Below, one piece after another: positions 20,025 to 28,395 of a DNA stretch of 64,000 nt (position 1 is the stretch's first letter; every line of letters starts with the position of its first letter). The notes below the pieces were generated by a model. It saw nothing but the letters and a program-made list of their open reading frames with translations, did not search any database and was not told where the DNA came from. A program made the translations under genes and the position numbers. The DNA is from Arthrobacter humicola (lineage in GTDB: Bacteria; Actinomycetota; Actinomycetes; Actinomycetales; Micrococcaceae): the NCBI RefSeq assembly GCF_022803015.1, contig NZ_JAFKON010000001.1, positions 806,001-870,000 on the forward strand, in the 5' to 3' direction.

Positions 20025-20944
20025 CGGCGGCGGCGCGGGCCGGCGCGGAGGAGGACGTGCGGCGCCGGGTCCCGGATGTCGGATCGCTGATGGCCGCGCT
20101 GGACCGGACCAACTACCTGGCTGACGTCGGACTGGCGACGGCCCTGTTCCTGGCTGTCCGCCTGCCGCAGCCCATCCTGCTCGAGGGCGAGGCGGGAGTC
20201 GGGAAGACGGAGGCCGCGAAGGCGCTGGCCGAGCTCCTCAACACCCCGCTGTACCGGCTGCAGTGCTATGAGGGAATCGACGCCGGTGAGGCCCTCTATG
20301 AGTGGAACCACCAGCGCCAGCTGCTCGGCATCCGGCTGGCCGAAGTCCGCGACACCGAGGTCACGGAAACGGACCTGTTTGCCTCCCAGTACCTGCTGCG
20401 GCGCCCGCTCCTGCAGGCGCTGGAACATCCCGGCCCGCGGCCTGCCGTGCTCCTCCTGGACGAGATCGACCGCGCCGACGCCGAATTCGAGGCTTTCACC
20501 TTTGAACTGCTGGCCGAATCCGCCGTCACCATCCCGGAGCTGGGCACAATCCGCGCCACCCATCCCCCCATCGTGATCCTGACCTCCAACCGGACCCGGG
20601 ACCTTCACGACGCCCTGACCCGCCGCTGCCTGTACCACTGGATCGACTACCCGGGACCCGCCCGGATCGCCGAGATCGTGCGCCGCCGGGTTCCTGCCAG
20701 CAGCGGCCCGCTGGCCCTCCAGGCCGCGGCCGTCATCACCCGGCTGCGCACCCTGGACCTCGCCAAGCCGCCCGGGATCTCCGAGGCAATCGACTGGGTC
20801 TCGGCCCTGGCCGTGCTGGGGGTGAAGCGGATCGACCCCGGCACCACCGAGCAGACGTGGGGCTCCATCGTCAAGAACCGCGATGACCTCGAACTCGTCG
20901 GCTCCCGCGGCGCGGCCTGGCTCGTGGACGGCACCGATGGTTGA
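20021..20944 (+). CDS. coxD: CoxD-like MoxR-family AAA+ ATPase
   Basis: A 307-residue MoxR-type AAA+ ATPase. Walker A is GEAGVGKTE (about residues 56-64), Walker B LLLDEID (about 144-150), sensor 1 ILTSNRTRDL and a later Arg-rich segment LTRRCLYHW. In Oligotropha, CoxD is a chaperone needed to insert sulfur into the Mo-Cu site. It works with the VWA protein CoxE encoded next; the two genes overlap by eight bases. MoxR-VWA pairs are general metal-centre insertion machines. Confidence 0.93.
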   Translation: MTAAARAGAEEDVRRRVPDVGSLMAALDRTNYLADVGLATALFLAVRLPQPILLEGEAGVGKTEAAKALAELLNTPLYRLQCYEGIDAGEALYEWNHQRQLLGIRLAEVRDTEVTETDLFASQYLLRRPLLQALEHPGPRPAVLLLDEIDRADAEFEAFTFELLAESAVTIPELGTIRATHPPIVILTSNRTRDLHDALTRRCLYHWIDYPGPARIAEIVRRRVPASSGPLALQAAAVITRLRTLDLAKPPGISEAIDWVSALAVLGVKRIDPGTTEQTWGSIVKNRDDLELVGSRGAAWLVDGTDG

Positions 20945-22259
20945 AGACAACGGCCCCGCCCAAAACAACAGTGCCACCGATCAGCCACCTCAGCCGCCAC
21001 TGGTCGAGGCGGCCGCCTTGTCCGCCGCGTTCGTCACGGCCATCCGGAGGGCCGGCCTGGCGACCTCGCCGGACCGGGCGGCGCGGCTGGCCGAGGCGCT
21101 CCACCTGATCCCCCCGGCCCGGCTTGAGCAGCTCTACTGGACCTGCCGCGTGGTGCTCGTGTCGGCCCGCGAAGAAGTGCCCGTGTTCGATGCCGTCTTC
21201 GCGGCCGTGTTCCGCGCGAACGCCGCCCCCGCCCAGCCGGGCAGCGTGCCCGGCGCGGCAGCGGCGCCTCCCGCACCGGCGCCTCCCGCACCGGCGCTCC
21301 GGACCAGGCCCGCAGCGCCAGGGAGCCAGACGCCGGGCCCGGCCCCCGGGACGCCGCAGTGGCCGCGCCTGGCCTTCCCCGGCCGGGACGGCTCCGCGGA
21401 GGACGGCCGCACGGACCGGGAGGCCGTCCTTGCCATGGTTTCCGCGGACGAACACCTGCAGGTGACATCCTTTGCCGAGCTTTCCGCCGAGGAAGTAGCG
21501 GAGGTACGGCGGCTGGCGGCGGCGCTGCAGCTCGCGACGCCGCTGCGCCTGAGCCGGCGCACGCGCACGTCGGCCCACAACACGGCGAGCCTGGACGTCC
21601 GGGCGACAGTGCGCGCCGCCCGGCGGTCCGGGACCGACGCCCCGGCGCTGCTCTATGCCCGCCGGCGCGAGCAGCGCCGCAAACTGGTGTTGCTCTGCGA
21701 TGTTTCGGGATCGATGGAACCCTACTCCCGGGTCTTCGTATCCTTCCTGCAGGGCGCCGTGACCCAGGTCGGGGCGGAAGCCTTTGTCTTCTCCACCAGG
21801 CTGACCAGGCTGACACGGCAACTGGCCCTGCGTGATCCGGACCAGGCCCTGGCCCGCGCCGCTGTCTCCGCGCCGGACTGGGCCGGCGGAACCCGGATCG
21901 CCGAATGCCTCCGGCGCTTCGTCGACGAATACGGCCGCCGCGGACTGGCGCGGGGCGCTGTGGTGGTGGTGTTTTCCGACGGCTGGGCCTACGAGGATCC
22001 GGAACAGGTCGCGGCGCAGATGGCCCGCCTGCGCCGGCTCGCCCACCGGATCATCTGGGTGAATCCGCGCAAGGCAGCCCCGCAGTACCGGCCCCTCGTC
22101 GGCGGCATGGCGGCAGCCCTGCCCTACTGCGACGCCTTCGTCAGCGGCCACAGCTACCGGGCCTTTGCGCAGGTGGCTGCCGCCATTCGCGGCGAGGGGC
22201 CGCCTTCACAGGACACGCACGAACGAGCGAGAGGCAAGGAACCAGCCCATGCACATTGA
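20937..22259 (+). CDS. coxE: CoxE-like von Willebrand factor A domain protein
   Basis: A 440-residue protein with a C-terminal VWA domain. The metal-ion-dependent adhesion site reads DVSGS (Asp255, Ser257, Ser259), with further GGTRIAECLRRF and VVVVFSDGWAYEDPEQV motifs. The N-terminal half is helical, with an Ala/Pro-rich linker (about residues 98-130). CoxE partners CoxD in maturing the CO dehydrogenase active site. ATG 20937 lies within the end of coxD. Its stop overlaps the coxG start by 11 bases. Confidence 0.92.
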   Translation: MVEDNGPAQNNSATDQPPQPPLVEAAALSAAFVTAIRRAGLATSPDRAARLAEALHLIPPARLEQLYWTCRVVLVSAREEVPVFDAVFAAVFRANAAPAQPGSVPGAAAAPPAPAPPAPALRTRPAAPGSQTPGPAPGTPQWPRLAFPGRDGSAEDGRTDREAVLAMVSADEHLQVTSFAELSAEEVAEVRRLAAALQLATPLRLSRRTRTSAHNTASLDVRATVRAARRSGTDAPALLYARRREQRRKLVLLCDVSGSMEPYSRVFVSFLQGAVTQVGAEAFVFSTRLTRLTRQLALRDPDQALARAAVSAPDWAGGTRIAECLRRFVDEYGRRGLARGAVVVVFSDGWAYEDPEQVAAQMARLRRLAHRIIWVNPRKAAPQYRPLVGGMAAALPYCDAFVSGHSYRAFAQVAAAIRGEGPPSQDTHERARGKEPAHAH

Positions 22260-22983
22260 CAGCACGTTCTCGGTGGTCGCACCGATAAGCCAGGTGTGGG
22301 ACACGCTGATGGACTTCGAACGGGTGGCCGGCTGCCTTCCGGGGGCCAGGATCCTGAACAAGCTCTCGGACGACGCCTACCAAGTGGGCATGACGGTAAA
22401 GCTCGGCCCGGTCACGATGCAATACAAGGGCCTGCTGAACGTCATTGAACGAAACGCCCCGGAACATCGTGCGGTCCTTGGCGGCAAGGCCCAGGAGACG
22501 CGCGGACAAGGCACTGCCGAGGCCACCGTCACCCTGGTGCTGGCCGAAGACGGAGCGGCCACACGGGGTTCCGTCAGCGCAGACCTGGCGCTGTCCGGCA
22601 AGGCAGCGGCCATGGGCAAGGGGGTGATCGGCAGCGTCACTGAGCAGATGATGTCGCTCTTCGCGAAAAATCTGCAGGCCATGCTCACAGAGGCAGCACC
22701 CCCTGCGGAGGAAGCCCCTGCCGGACCGACCCCTGCGGCGGTCCCCGGACCCACCCCGGCTCCGGTCCCCGCGTCGGCGCCGGAACCGGTCCCTGTGCCT
22801 GTCTCAGCGGCGGCTGCGCCCGACGGCAGCCTGGATGCGCTGAGCCTCGCCAAGGGAATCGCGGCGGAGCAATTGGCCAGCCCGGTGAAGGTCCTCGGCG
22901 TTATCGCCGTCGTGGCGTGCATCGCGTACTGGGCCGGCCGGCGTTCGGCGTTCCGGCTGCTCCGGCTGTGCGGCAGGCTCTGA
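22249..22983 (+). CDS. coxG: CoxG-like SRPBCC protein with C-terminal membrane anchor
   Basis: A 244-residue protein of the CoxG family. Residues 1 to about 150 form a SRPBCC/START-like domain (FSVVAPISQVWDTLMDFERVAGCLPGA). A Pro/Ala-rich linker of about 50 residues leads to one C-terminal membrane helix (VKVLGVIAVVACIAYWAG), then a short basic end. CoxG is thought to help recruit CO dehydrogenase to the membrane so it can feed the respiratory chain. The coupling to coxE and the tail anchor fit that role. Confidence 0.9.
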   Translation: MHIDSTFSVVAPISQVWDTLMDFERVAGCLPGARILNKLSDDAYQVGMTVKLGPVTMQYKGLLNVIERNAPEHRAVLGGKAQETRGQGTAEATVTLVLAEDGAATRGSVSADLALSGKAAAMGKGVIGSVTEQMMSLFAKNLQAMLTEAAPPAEEAPAGPTPAAVPGPTPAPVPASAPEPVPVPVSAAAAPDGSLDALSLAKGIAAEQLASPVKVLGVIAVVACIAYWAGRRSAFRLLRLCGRL

Positions 22984-22992
22984 GGAGCGCCG

Positions 22993-24120
22993 ATGCGTGA
23001 TGTCCTCGCGGCCATGTTGCCCGACTGGCGAAGCGGTGCCACGGCAGGCCTGGCCACCGTCGTGAGCACATTCCGATCTGCGCCCCGGCTCCCGGGGGCG
23101 GCGATGCTGGTGACGGCCGGCGGCGAGGCCGTGGGATCCGTCTCCGGCGGCTGCGTCGAGGGGGCCGTGTACGAGCTCGCCACCCAGGTCAAGGACGACG
23201 GCGTGCCGGCCCTGGTGCGCTACGGGATCAGCGATGACGATGCCTTTGCCGTGGGCCTGACCTGCGGTGGAATCATCGATATCTTCGTCGAACCTGTTTC
23301 CCGGCACCGCTTTGCCGAACTCGACGCCGTCGCGCAGGACATCACCGCCGGGCGCCGCGTGGGCGTCGCCACGATCATCGAACACCCGGATGCCGGCCGC
23401 GTGGGGCGGCACCTGGTTGTCAGGCCGGACGGTTGCGGGGGTGACCTGGGCTCGGACCGGACCAACCGCGCCGTCGGCGACGACACCCAGGGTCTTCTCG
23501 CCGCCGGCCGGACGGGCATCCTGAACTACGGTGTGGACGGCGAGCGGCTGGACACCGGCATGCGCGTCTTCTTTGCCAGCTATGCGCCGCCGCCGCGCAT
23601 GCTCGTTTTCGGCGCCATTGACTTCGCCGCGGCGCTGGCGCGGCTGGGCGCGTTCCTGGGCTACCGGGTGACCGTCTGTGATGCGCGGTCCGTATTCGCG
23701 ACGCCGGCGCGATTCCCCGACGCCGCCGAGGTGGTCAACGCGTGGCCACACCGGTACCTAAGCGAGCAGTTTGCCCAAGGCCTGCTGGATTCCAGGGCTG
23801 TGCTCTGCGTCCTGACCCACGACCCGAAGTTCGACATCCCCGTCCTTGAGGTGGCCCTGCGCGGCAGCCCCGTGGCCTTTATCGGCGCCATGGGATCCCG
23901 GCGCACGCACGAGGACAGGATGGCACGGCTTCGGCAGACGGGACTGACTGAGGCCGAGTTGTCCAGGCTTCACAGTCCTGTCGGCCTGGACCTGGGCGCC
24001 CGCACCCCGGAGGAAACGGCGGTGTCCATCGCGGCAGAGTTCATCGCCCAGCAGTGGAGCGGCAGCGGGGAGCCGTTGCGGCAGCTCGGCGAACGGATCC
24101 ACCACGACGAGCAGTTGTGA
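22993..24120 (+). CDS. coxI: XdhC/CoxI family maturation protein
   Basis: A 375-residue second XdhC-family protein. The N-terminal XdhC_CoxI domain shows PGAAMLVTAGGEAVGSVSGG then CVEGAV, and the C-terminal Rossmann-like domain (about 195-350) shows MLVFGAIDFAAALARLGAFL and AFIGAMGSRRTHEDRM. XdhC proteins bind Mo cofactor and help insert sulfur before transfer to the apo-enzyme. With the XdhC-YHS fusion upstream, the cluster has two, as CO dehydrogenase operons often do (CoxF and CoxI). The split of roles is unproven here. Confidence 0.88.
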   Translation: MRDVLAAMLPDWRSGATAGLATVVSTFRSAPRLPGAAMLVTAGGEAVGSVSGGCVEGAVYELATQVKDDGVPALVRYGISDDDAFAVGLTCGGIIDIFVEPVSRHRFAELDAVAQDITAGRRVGVATIIEHPDAGRVGRHLVVRPDGCGGDLGSDRTNRAVGDDTQGLLAAGRTGILNYGVDGERLDTGMRVFFASYAPPPRMLVFGAIDFAAALARLGAFLGYRVTVCDARSVFATPARFPDAAEVVNAWPHRYLSEQFAQGLLDSRAVLCVLTHDPKFDIPVLEVALRGSPVAFIGAMGSRRTHEDRMARLRQTGLTEAELSRLHSPVGLDLGARTPEETAVSIAAEFIAQQWSGSGEPLRQLGERIHHDEQL

Positions 24121-24130
24121 CTGTGTGGAC

Positions 24131-24289
24131 ATGACGGCGGACGAGGCCCTGCGCTGGACGCTGGCGGTGCTGCTGCTGGCGGCAACGGGCTACCCGGCCG
24201 GGCAAAGCCTGTGCGGAGCCGGGCCGGCGGGTCTGCTTTCATGTCCGCCGCCCAGGCCGCCTGACCGCCGCTCCCCCCGGTGCGTCTGA
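24131..24289 (+). pseudogene. Possible remnant of a DUF5134-like membrane protein
   Basis: A 52-codon frame starts ten bases after coxI. Its start, ALRWTLAVLLLAATG, resembles the first helix of DUF5134 membrane proteins, but the hydrophobic pattern breaks off in a Pro/Arg-rich tail and the stop falls inside a terminator hairpin. In another frame FMSAAQAA resembles the next conserved segment of that family, hinting at a frameshift. Short and uncertain. Confidence 0.25.
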
Positions 24290-24302
24290 TCCGACGCACC
24301 GG
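24277..24302. terminator. Bidirectional terminator at the end of the cox cluster
   Basis: CCGGTGCGTC (24277-24286) and GACGCACCGG (24293-24302) form a perfect 10-bp stem with loop TGATCC. It stands between the end of the plus-strand cox cluster and the convergent oxidoreductase gene that ends at 24310. Confidence 0.7.
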
Positions 24303-24309
24303 ATTCCGG

Positions 24310-24855
24310 CTACCGCGCGGCGACCGACGCGGGAGCCAGCAGTTCTCGGTACCGGGCGGCGTGCCGGCCGAGTTCGTCGGCGTCCACCCGGGGTGCCGAA
24401 TGCAGGATGAGTGGCTGGGCCATCTCCAGGCCGCACAAGTGCGCGGTCGCGTCGAGGGGGCGCAGGAGCTCCTCCATCGTGAAGCGGTTGTGTCCTGCCG
24501 GCGCGTAGGACGATTCAGGGCCGCCGGTCGACAGCACCAGCTGGAGCCGCTTTCCGTGGAGGGCGTCGCCTCCGGCGCCGTACGCGAAGCCGTAGGTGAG
24601 CACCTGGTCCATCCACTCCTTCAGGACCCCCGGGACGGAGTACCAGTGCCACGGGAACTGCCAGACGATGGTGTCGTGCCCGCGCAGCAATTCCTGTTCC
24701 CGGGCGGTGTCGAACCGCCGGTCCGGGTGGGCGGCGGAGAGGTCATGCACCGTCACGTGCTCCAAGTCCATGATGGCTGAGGTGAGGTGCGCGGTGATCC
24801 GCGAGCTTTCCAGGTCGGGGTGGGCAACAAGGACGAGCGTGCGCTGTGGGGTCAT
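24310..24855 (-). CDS. NAD(P)H-dependent oxidoreductase, flavodoxin-like fold
   Basis: A 181-residue FMN-dependent NAD(P)H oxidoreductase of the KefF/MdaB (Flavodoxin_2) family. Visible are the phosphate-binding start LVLVAHPDLESSRI, the conserved IVWQFPWHWYSVPGVLKEWMDQV block and the LSTGGPESSYAP flavin loop. Such enzymes reduce quinones in two-electron steps. The start overlaps the stop of the upstream SDR gene by four bases, so the pair is one operon, headed by two operator-like palindromes. Confidence 0.9.
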   Translation of the reverse strand: MTPQRTLVLVAHPDLESSRITAHLTSAIMDLEHVTVHDLSAAHPDRRFDTAREQELLRGHDTIVWQFPWHWYSVPGVLKEWMDQVLTYGFAYGAGGDALHGKRLQLVLSTGGPESSYAPAGHNRFTMEELLRPLDATAHLCGLEMAQPLILHSAPRVDADELGRHAARYRELLAPASVAAR

Positions 24856-25730
24856 GGAAGGTTCGTGCTTCTTTCAGAGTCGGATTCGAGGCCGACCAGA
24901 GCCGAGCTGACCTGCCAGAGGCGGTCAATATCGGACTGGCTGTAGCTGCGTTTTGATGATTTCTTGGGAGTGCTGTTGGCAAAGTATTGGCCGGTGACGT
25001 TTTCGACCTCCGGCGCCGAGGCAAGGTAGATGGAGGTCCGGGCGCCCTGCTCCGGGGTTTTCATCCACCGCTGAACCAGCGGTGTCAGGAACTCTTGCAG
25101 CCGGCCCGGATCTTCGGCTCCGAACGCCGTCGCCACGACTCCGGGGTGGAGCACATTTGCGGTGACGTGGGTGTCGGAGAGACGTGCGGCGAGTCCGTAA
25201 GTGAACAAGACGTTGGCCAATTTCGACTGGTTGTACGCCCGCTGCCCCGAGTAGGACCGTTCGGCCAGCAGGTCCGCGAAGTCCATCCGGGCCATGGCCT
25301 GGGCGCCGGACGAGACCGTTACGATCCGCGCCGGTCCGCTCTCCTTCAACCGTTCAAGGAGAAGGTTGGTGAGCAGGAAAGGAGCAAGGTGGTTAAGGGC
25401 GAAGGTGTACTCAAGTCCATCCACGGTGACGCGGCGGGTGTTCCAGAATCCGCCCACATTGTTGACCAGCACATCGAGGCGGTCCAAGGTATTCAGCACC
25501 TCGTCGGCCAGCCTGCGGACTTCCCGTTGGGAGGAGAGATCGGCGGTGAACACCTCGACGGGGGCCGACGCCACAGCCCGGATCTCCTCAGCTGCCCGCG
25601 ATGCCCTGTCAGCGTTGCGTCCAGTGATGGCAACCCGCGCACCCAGGGCGGCCAGACCCAGAGCCGTGGCCTTGCCGATCCCGCCGGTGCCTCCGGTGAT
25701 CAGAACTGTCTTTCCTGCCATTGACAGCAT
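24852..25730 (-). CDS. Short-chain dehydrogenase/reductase
   Basis: A 292-residue classical SDR. The NAD(P) motif is TGGTGGIGKATA (about residues 13-24), NNVGG is the NNAG variant, Ser of TVSSGAQ and Tyr/Lys of YNQSKLAN form the catalytic triad. The profile resembles retinol-dehydrogenase/WWOX-like SDRs common in actinobacteria. Start could be at 25730 or the Met three codons later. It is the first gene of a two-gene operon with a flavodoxin-like oxidoreductase; two palindromes typical of TetR operators lie 50-100 bases upstream. Confidence 0.9.
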   Translation of the reverse strand: MLSMAGKTVLITGGTGGIGKATALGLAALGARVAITGRNADRASRAAEEIRAVASAPVEVFTADLSSQREVRRLADEVLNTLDRLDVLVNNVGGFWNTRRVTVDGLEYTFALNHLAPFLLTNLLLERLKESGPARIVTVSSGAQAMARMDFADLLAERSYSGQRAYNQSKLANVLFTYGLAARLSDTHVTANVLHPGVVATAFGAEDPGRLQEFLTPLVQRWMKTPEQGARTSIYLASAPEVENVTGQYFANSTPKKSSKRSYSQSDIDRLWQVSSALVGLESDSERSTNLP

Positions 25731-25777
25731 TCGGTTCTCGCTCTCGGTGTTCGTTGCCGCAAACCTGCATGAGTGGG

Positions 25778-25799
25778 GTGTAGACAGGTTTGTCTACAC
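25778..25799. promoter_or_regulatory. Perfect palindrome, candidate TetR-family operator 1
   Basis: GTGTAGACA-GGTT-TGTCTACAC: a perfect 9-bp inverted repeat with a four-base centre, 48 bases upstream of the SDR start. TAGACA/TGTCTA arms are typical of TetR-family operators. Confidence 0.6.
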
Positions 25800-25813
25800 C
25801 GGAATGAAAGTAT

Positions 25814-25829
25814 CAGACAGAACTGTCTG
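25814..25829. promoter_or_regulatory. Perfect palindrome, candidate TetR-family operator 2
   Basis: CAGACAG-AA-CTGTCTG: a perfect 7-bp inverted repeat. Its centre is 33 bp from the centre of the first palindrome, three helical turns, so proteins on both sites would face the same side of the DNA. Confidence 0.6.
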
Positions 25830-25918
25830 TGCACAAGCAGCGGCCGGCCCCGCTCCGCCGCGGGACATTCGGGTCGGCTGACGGGCTCCGCTGTGGTCGT
25901 CCGGGCGGCCGCCGGGCG

Positions 25919-25924
25919 TATGCT
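25919..25924 (+). promoter_or_regulatory. -10 box of a leaderless promoter for the Sua5/YciO gene
   Basis: TATGCT (TANNNT type) ends six bases before the ATG at 25931, which would put the transcription start on or next to the start codon. No Shine-Dalgarno sequence precedes this ATG, which supports a leaderless message. Confidence 0.45.
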
Positions 25925-25930
25925 CTTGGC

Positions 25931-26551
25931 ATGGCGAGATACTTCGATGTGCACCCCGAGAACCCCCAGCCCCGTTCGATCCTCCAGGCGGTGGACATCG
26001 TGCGCTCAGGCGGCCTGATCGCTTACCCCACGGATTCCTGCTACGCGCTGGGCGCTCAGCTGGGTAACCGGGAGGCCCTGGACCGGATCCGGACCATCCG
26101 GCAGTTGGACGGCAAACATCATTTCACCCTCGTCTGCAAGGACTTCGCCCAGTTGGGCCAGTTCGTCCAGATCGACAACGATGTGTTCCGCAGCATCAAG
26201 GCCGTCACGCCCGGCAGCTATACCTTCATCCTGCCGGCGACCAGGGAGGTCCCGAAACGGCTGCTGCACCCGAAGAAAAAGACTGTTGGCGTGCGCATTC
26301 CGGACAACCACGTCGTGCAGGCGCTGCTCGCTGAGCTTGGCGAGCCGCTGCTGTCGAGCACTTTGCTGCTTCCCGATGAGGAAGAGCCACTCACTCAGGG
26401 GTGGGAGATCAAGGAACGCCTGGACCACGTGGTGGACGCCGTGATCGATTCCGGCGACTGTGGTGCCGAGCCAACCACTGTGATCGACTACTCCAGCGGC
26501 GTCGCAGAAATCGTCCGGCGCGGCATGGGTGATCCGTCGCGCTTCGAGTAA
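25931..26551 (+). CDS. Sua5/YciO/YrdC-family protein (threonylcarbamoyl-AMP synthase-like)
   Basis: A 206-residue YrdC-fold protein. The signature is GGLIAYPTDSCYALGAQL with IRTIRQLDGKHHFTLVCKD, and a C-terminal STLLLPDEEEPLTQGWEI. The KHHFTL sequence, rather than KRP..PL, places it nearer YciO than TsaC/Sua5, so a true role in t6A tRNA modification is uncertain; actinobacteria usually carry a separate Sua5. The start has no Shine-Dalgarno but a well-placed -10 box. Confidence 0.88.
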   Translation: MARYFDVHPENPQPRSILQAVDIVRSGGLIAYPTDSCYALGAQLGNREALDRIRTIRQLDGKHHFTLVCKDFAQLGQFVQIDNDVFRSIKAVTPGSYTFILPATREVPKRLLHPKKKTVGVRIPDNHVVQALLAELGEPLLSSTLLLPDEEEPLTQGWEIKERLDHVVDAVIDSGDCGAEPTTVIDYSSGVAEIVRRGMGDPSRFE

Positions 26552-26605
26552 CAGTCGCGCTTCGGTTGACAGAGGGCGCCGGCAGCGGCATGGCGCCGGC
26601 TGGCT

Positions 26606-26638
26606 GACCGGGCGCCGGGATGGACCGGGCGCCGGGAT
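26606..26638. repeat. 16-bp direct repeat between convergent genes
   Basis: GACCGGGCGCCGGGAT occurs at 26606-26621 and 26623-26638, with period 17. Each copy holds a GGCGCC palindrome. It lies between the convergent Sua5/YciO and small membrane genes and might serve as a terminator region. Confidence 0.5.
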
Positions 26639-26655
26639 AGGCCAGGCGGGGCGGA

Positions 26656-26919
26656 CTAGGCGGATTCCGCCGCGGCCGCCTGCCGGTTCCGCAGCCACCG
26701 GCGCACGAGGTCGATGGCGGCGACAAGCCCGGCCAGGGGCGAGAGCACCGCTGCGGCGTAGACGAACATCATCCACGTCAGGGTGGTCACCGGGCTTTGG
26801 CGGGTGCTTAGGAGGGACAGTCCGCCGAAGAGGCCCAGGACCCAGAACAGGATGACTCCGGACAGCACAGCGGCTGCGGGGAAGTACTCGTTCGTGACGA
26901 CTTTCTTCAAGGTTTCCAT
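26656..26919 (-). CDS. Small two-helix membrane protein, unknown
   Basis: An 87-residue protein with two hydrophobic helices (about residues 14-35 and 46-69), then a basic RRWLRNRQ stretch and an Ala/Glu tail. The ATG follows GAGGAGGGCCC, a strong ribosome site. No known family recognised. Confidence 0.7.
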   Translation of the reverse strand: METLKKVVTNEYFPAAAVLSGVILFWVLGLFGGLSLLSTRQSPVTTLTWMMFVYAAAVLSPLAGLVAAIDLVRRWLRNRQAAAAESA

Positions 26920-27100
26920 GGGCCCTCCTCACGCCCGGCGGTGGGACTGCCCGCCGGGGATGTTCCCAGTATGAGGCCCGGCGCGGCGGAATTCCCCGAG
27001 AATCCCGGCCACGTGACGAAGCTAACGCCCGCGTCCCTGTGGCGGCCATCTCGGTCATCAATTCGGCGCCGCCGGTCCAACGGTGGCGGCCCCGCGGGGG

Positions 27101-28039
27101 TCAGACCGCGGCCCGGACGCGCTGGAGGAAGGAATCAAGCACCCGCCCGGCGTTCTCATGCATGCGCCGGGACTCCGCCGCCGGCAGCTGCCGGCTCTTG
27201 GGCCCGTTCAACCGCTCACCCAGATAGAGCAGCGCCGCCAGTACCTCGGAGAGTTCGGAGTTGCTTTCCGCGCGCTGCCGCAGTAGCCGCAGATGCGCTT
27301 CCTGCAGGGCCGGACCGGGGCTGCAGCCAAGGTCGCGGTCGAAGAGCCGCCGGCAGCGGTCATACGCCGCGAGGCCCTCCGCCGGCAGGCCTGCCTGTTC
27401 ATAGGCGGTCACCAGCACCGTCCAGGCCCGCTCGTTCAGGGGCTCCGCGCGAATGGCAGCCTGGACCAGGTTGACGGCATCGTCTGGTTTGTCCAGCAGA
27501 GCCGCCGTTTCTGCCGCGAGGATCTGCAGCGCCACCTTCTCGGCTGCATGGCGTGCGCGCGCCTCTTCGGCCCAGTCGGAGGCAAGTTCGAACCCGAGCA
27601 GCGGCTCGGCGGAAATCTCCAGGGCCTCGAGCATCAGGGGGTAGGCCTCCGCCGGAGCCAGCTCACCGGCGTCGCGGACCAGGTCCCGGAACCGGAACAG
27701 ATCGAGGTCCACGAGCGTAGGATCCAGGACGTAGCCACTGTTGGCCGTGCGGAGCGGGCCGGTCTTGGTCTGCCCCGGCTGGATGGCACGGCGGATACCG
27801 CTGATATAGCTCTCGAGGGTCGCAACGGAGCCGTCACTGGCTCCGGCGCCCCAGAGAAGATCGATCAGGCGGGTCTTGGACACGGGCGTGCCAAGGTTCA
27901 GGAGAAGGATTTCCAGTATGTGCCGGGGCTTGCATCCGCCCATGTCGGCGGCGGTGAGCGCCACGCCGTCCCGGCGCACTTCGAATGATCCGAAGAGGCG
28001 GACCGAAATGGAAGGTGCTGTTTCCTTTGGGCTATCCAC
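27101..28039 (-). CDS. SARP-family transcriptional activator (AfsR/DnrI type)
   Basis: A 312-residue regulator with a winged-helix Trans_reg_C domain (about residues 10-100: VRLFGSFEVRRDGVALTAAD, then HILEILLLNLGTPVSKTRLI) and a bacterial transcriptional activation domain (about 105-255, helical, TPR-like; EPLNERAWTVLVTAYEQAG). It lacks the NB-ARC/ATPase part of large AfsR proteins. GTG 28039 was chosen for its TCGGAG site; longer frames run into AT-richer non-coding DNA. SARPs usually activate secondary metabolism, but no biosynthetic cluster is next to it, so its target is unknown. Confidence 0.88.
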   Translation of the reverse strand: MDSPKETAPSISVRLFGSFEVRRDGVALTAADMGGCKPRHILEILLLNLGTPVSKTRLIDLLWGAGASDGSVATLESYISGIRRAIQPGQTKTGPLRTANSGYVLDPTLVDLDLFRFRDLVRDAGELAPAEAYPLMLEALEISAEPLLGFELASDWAEEARARHAAEKVALQILAAETAALLDKPDDAVNLVQAAIRAEPLNERAWTVLVTAYEQAGLPAEGLAAYDRCRRLFDRDLGCSPGPALQEAHLRLLRQRAESNSELSEVLAALLYLGERLNGPKSRQLPAAESRRMHENAGRVLDSFLQRVRAAV

Positions 28040-28395
28040 GATGTTCTCCGATTTCCCCAGGTAAAACGAACTTAATCGTCTATGGAGAGCCGGATCAACA
28101 TCGAAACCAGGCCGTACTGAGGCTCTGTTCCCTCCGGCTTTCCAATGACACCGTGACACGCCCGGCGGGGCGCAACAAGGCATGCCGCTACCCGATCTTT
28201 CGCCCAAAGAAAGACGCGTACAGGGGTCAGTACCGCTGAGTAAGCGCGCGGAGCGGAGGGCAGGTGATTGCGGCGCCAACCAAGTAATTCCGCGGGCCGC
28301 CGCTATGCGGACCCAAGTAGTTTAGCCGGGCAGCGATTAGGCCCCCGGCGGGCAAATTCCAGCGGGTTGAAACCGCCGGTCCGGACCGGGTTTCC
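28040..28395. other. Intergenic region upstream of the SARP gene
   Basis: 356 bases without a gene. The first 100 bases upstream of the SARP start are AT-richer than the surroundings (AACTTAATCGTCTATGG and neighbours), as expected for its promoter. The far end holds a hairpin serving the serine protease gene. Confidence 0.5.
28370..28393 (-). terminator. Hairpin after the serine protease gene
   Basis: AAACC-gc-CGGTCC faces GGACCG-GGTTT, pairing with a two-base bulge around the palindrome GGTCCGGACC. It starts three bases after the protease stop codon. Confidence 0.45.

Noticed and set aside
28039-28279. N-terminal extension of the SARP regulator up to 28279
   Set aside because: The added residues do not resemble the family and the DNA is AT-richer; GTG 28039 has a good ribosome site.
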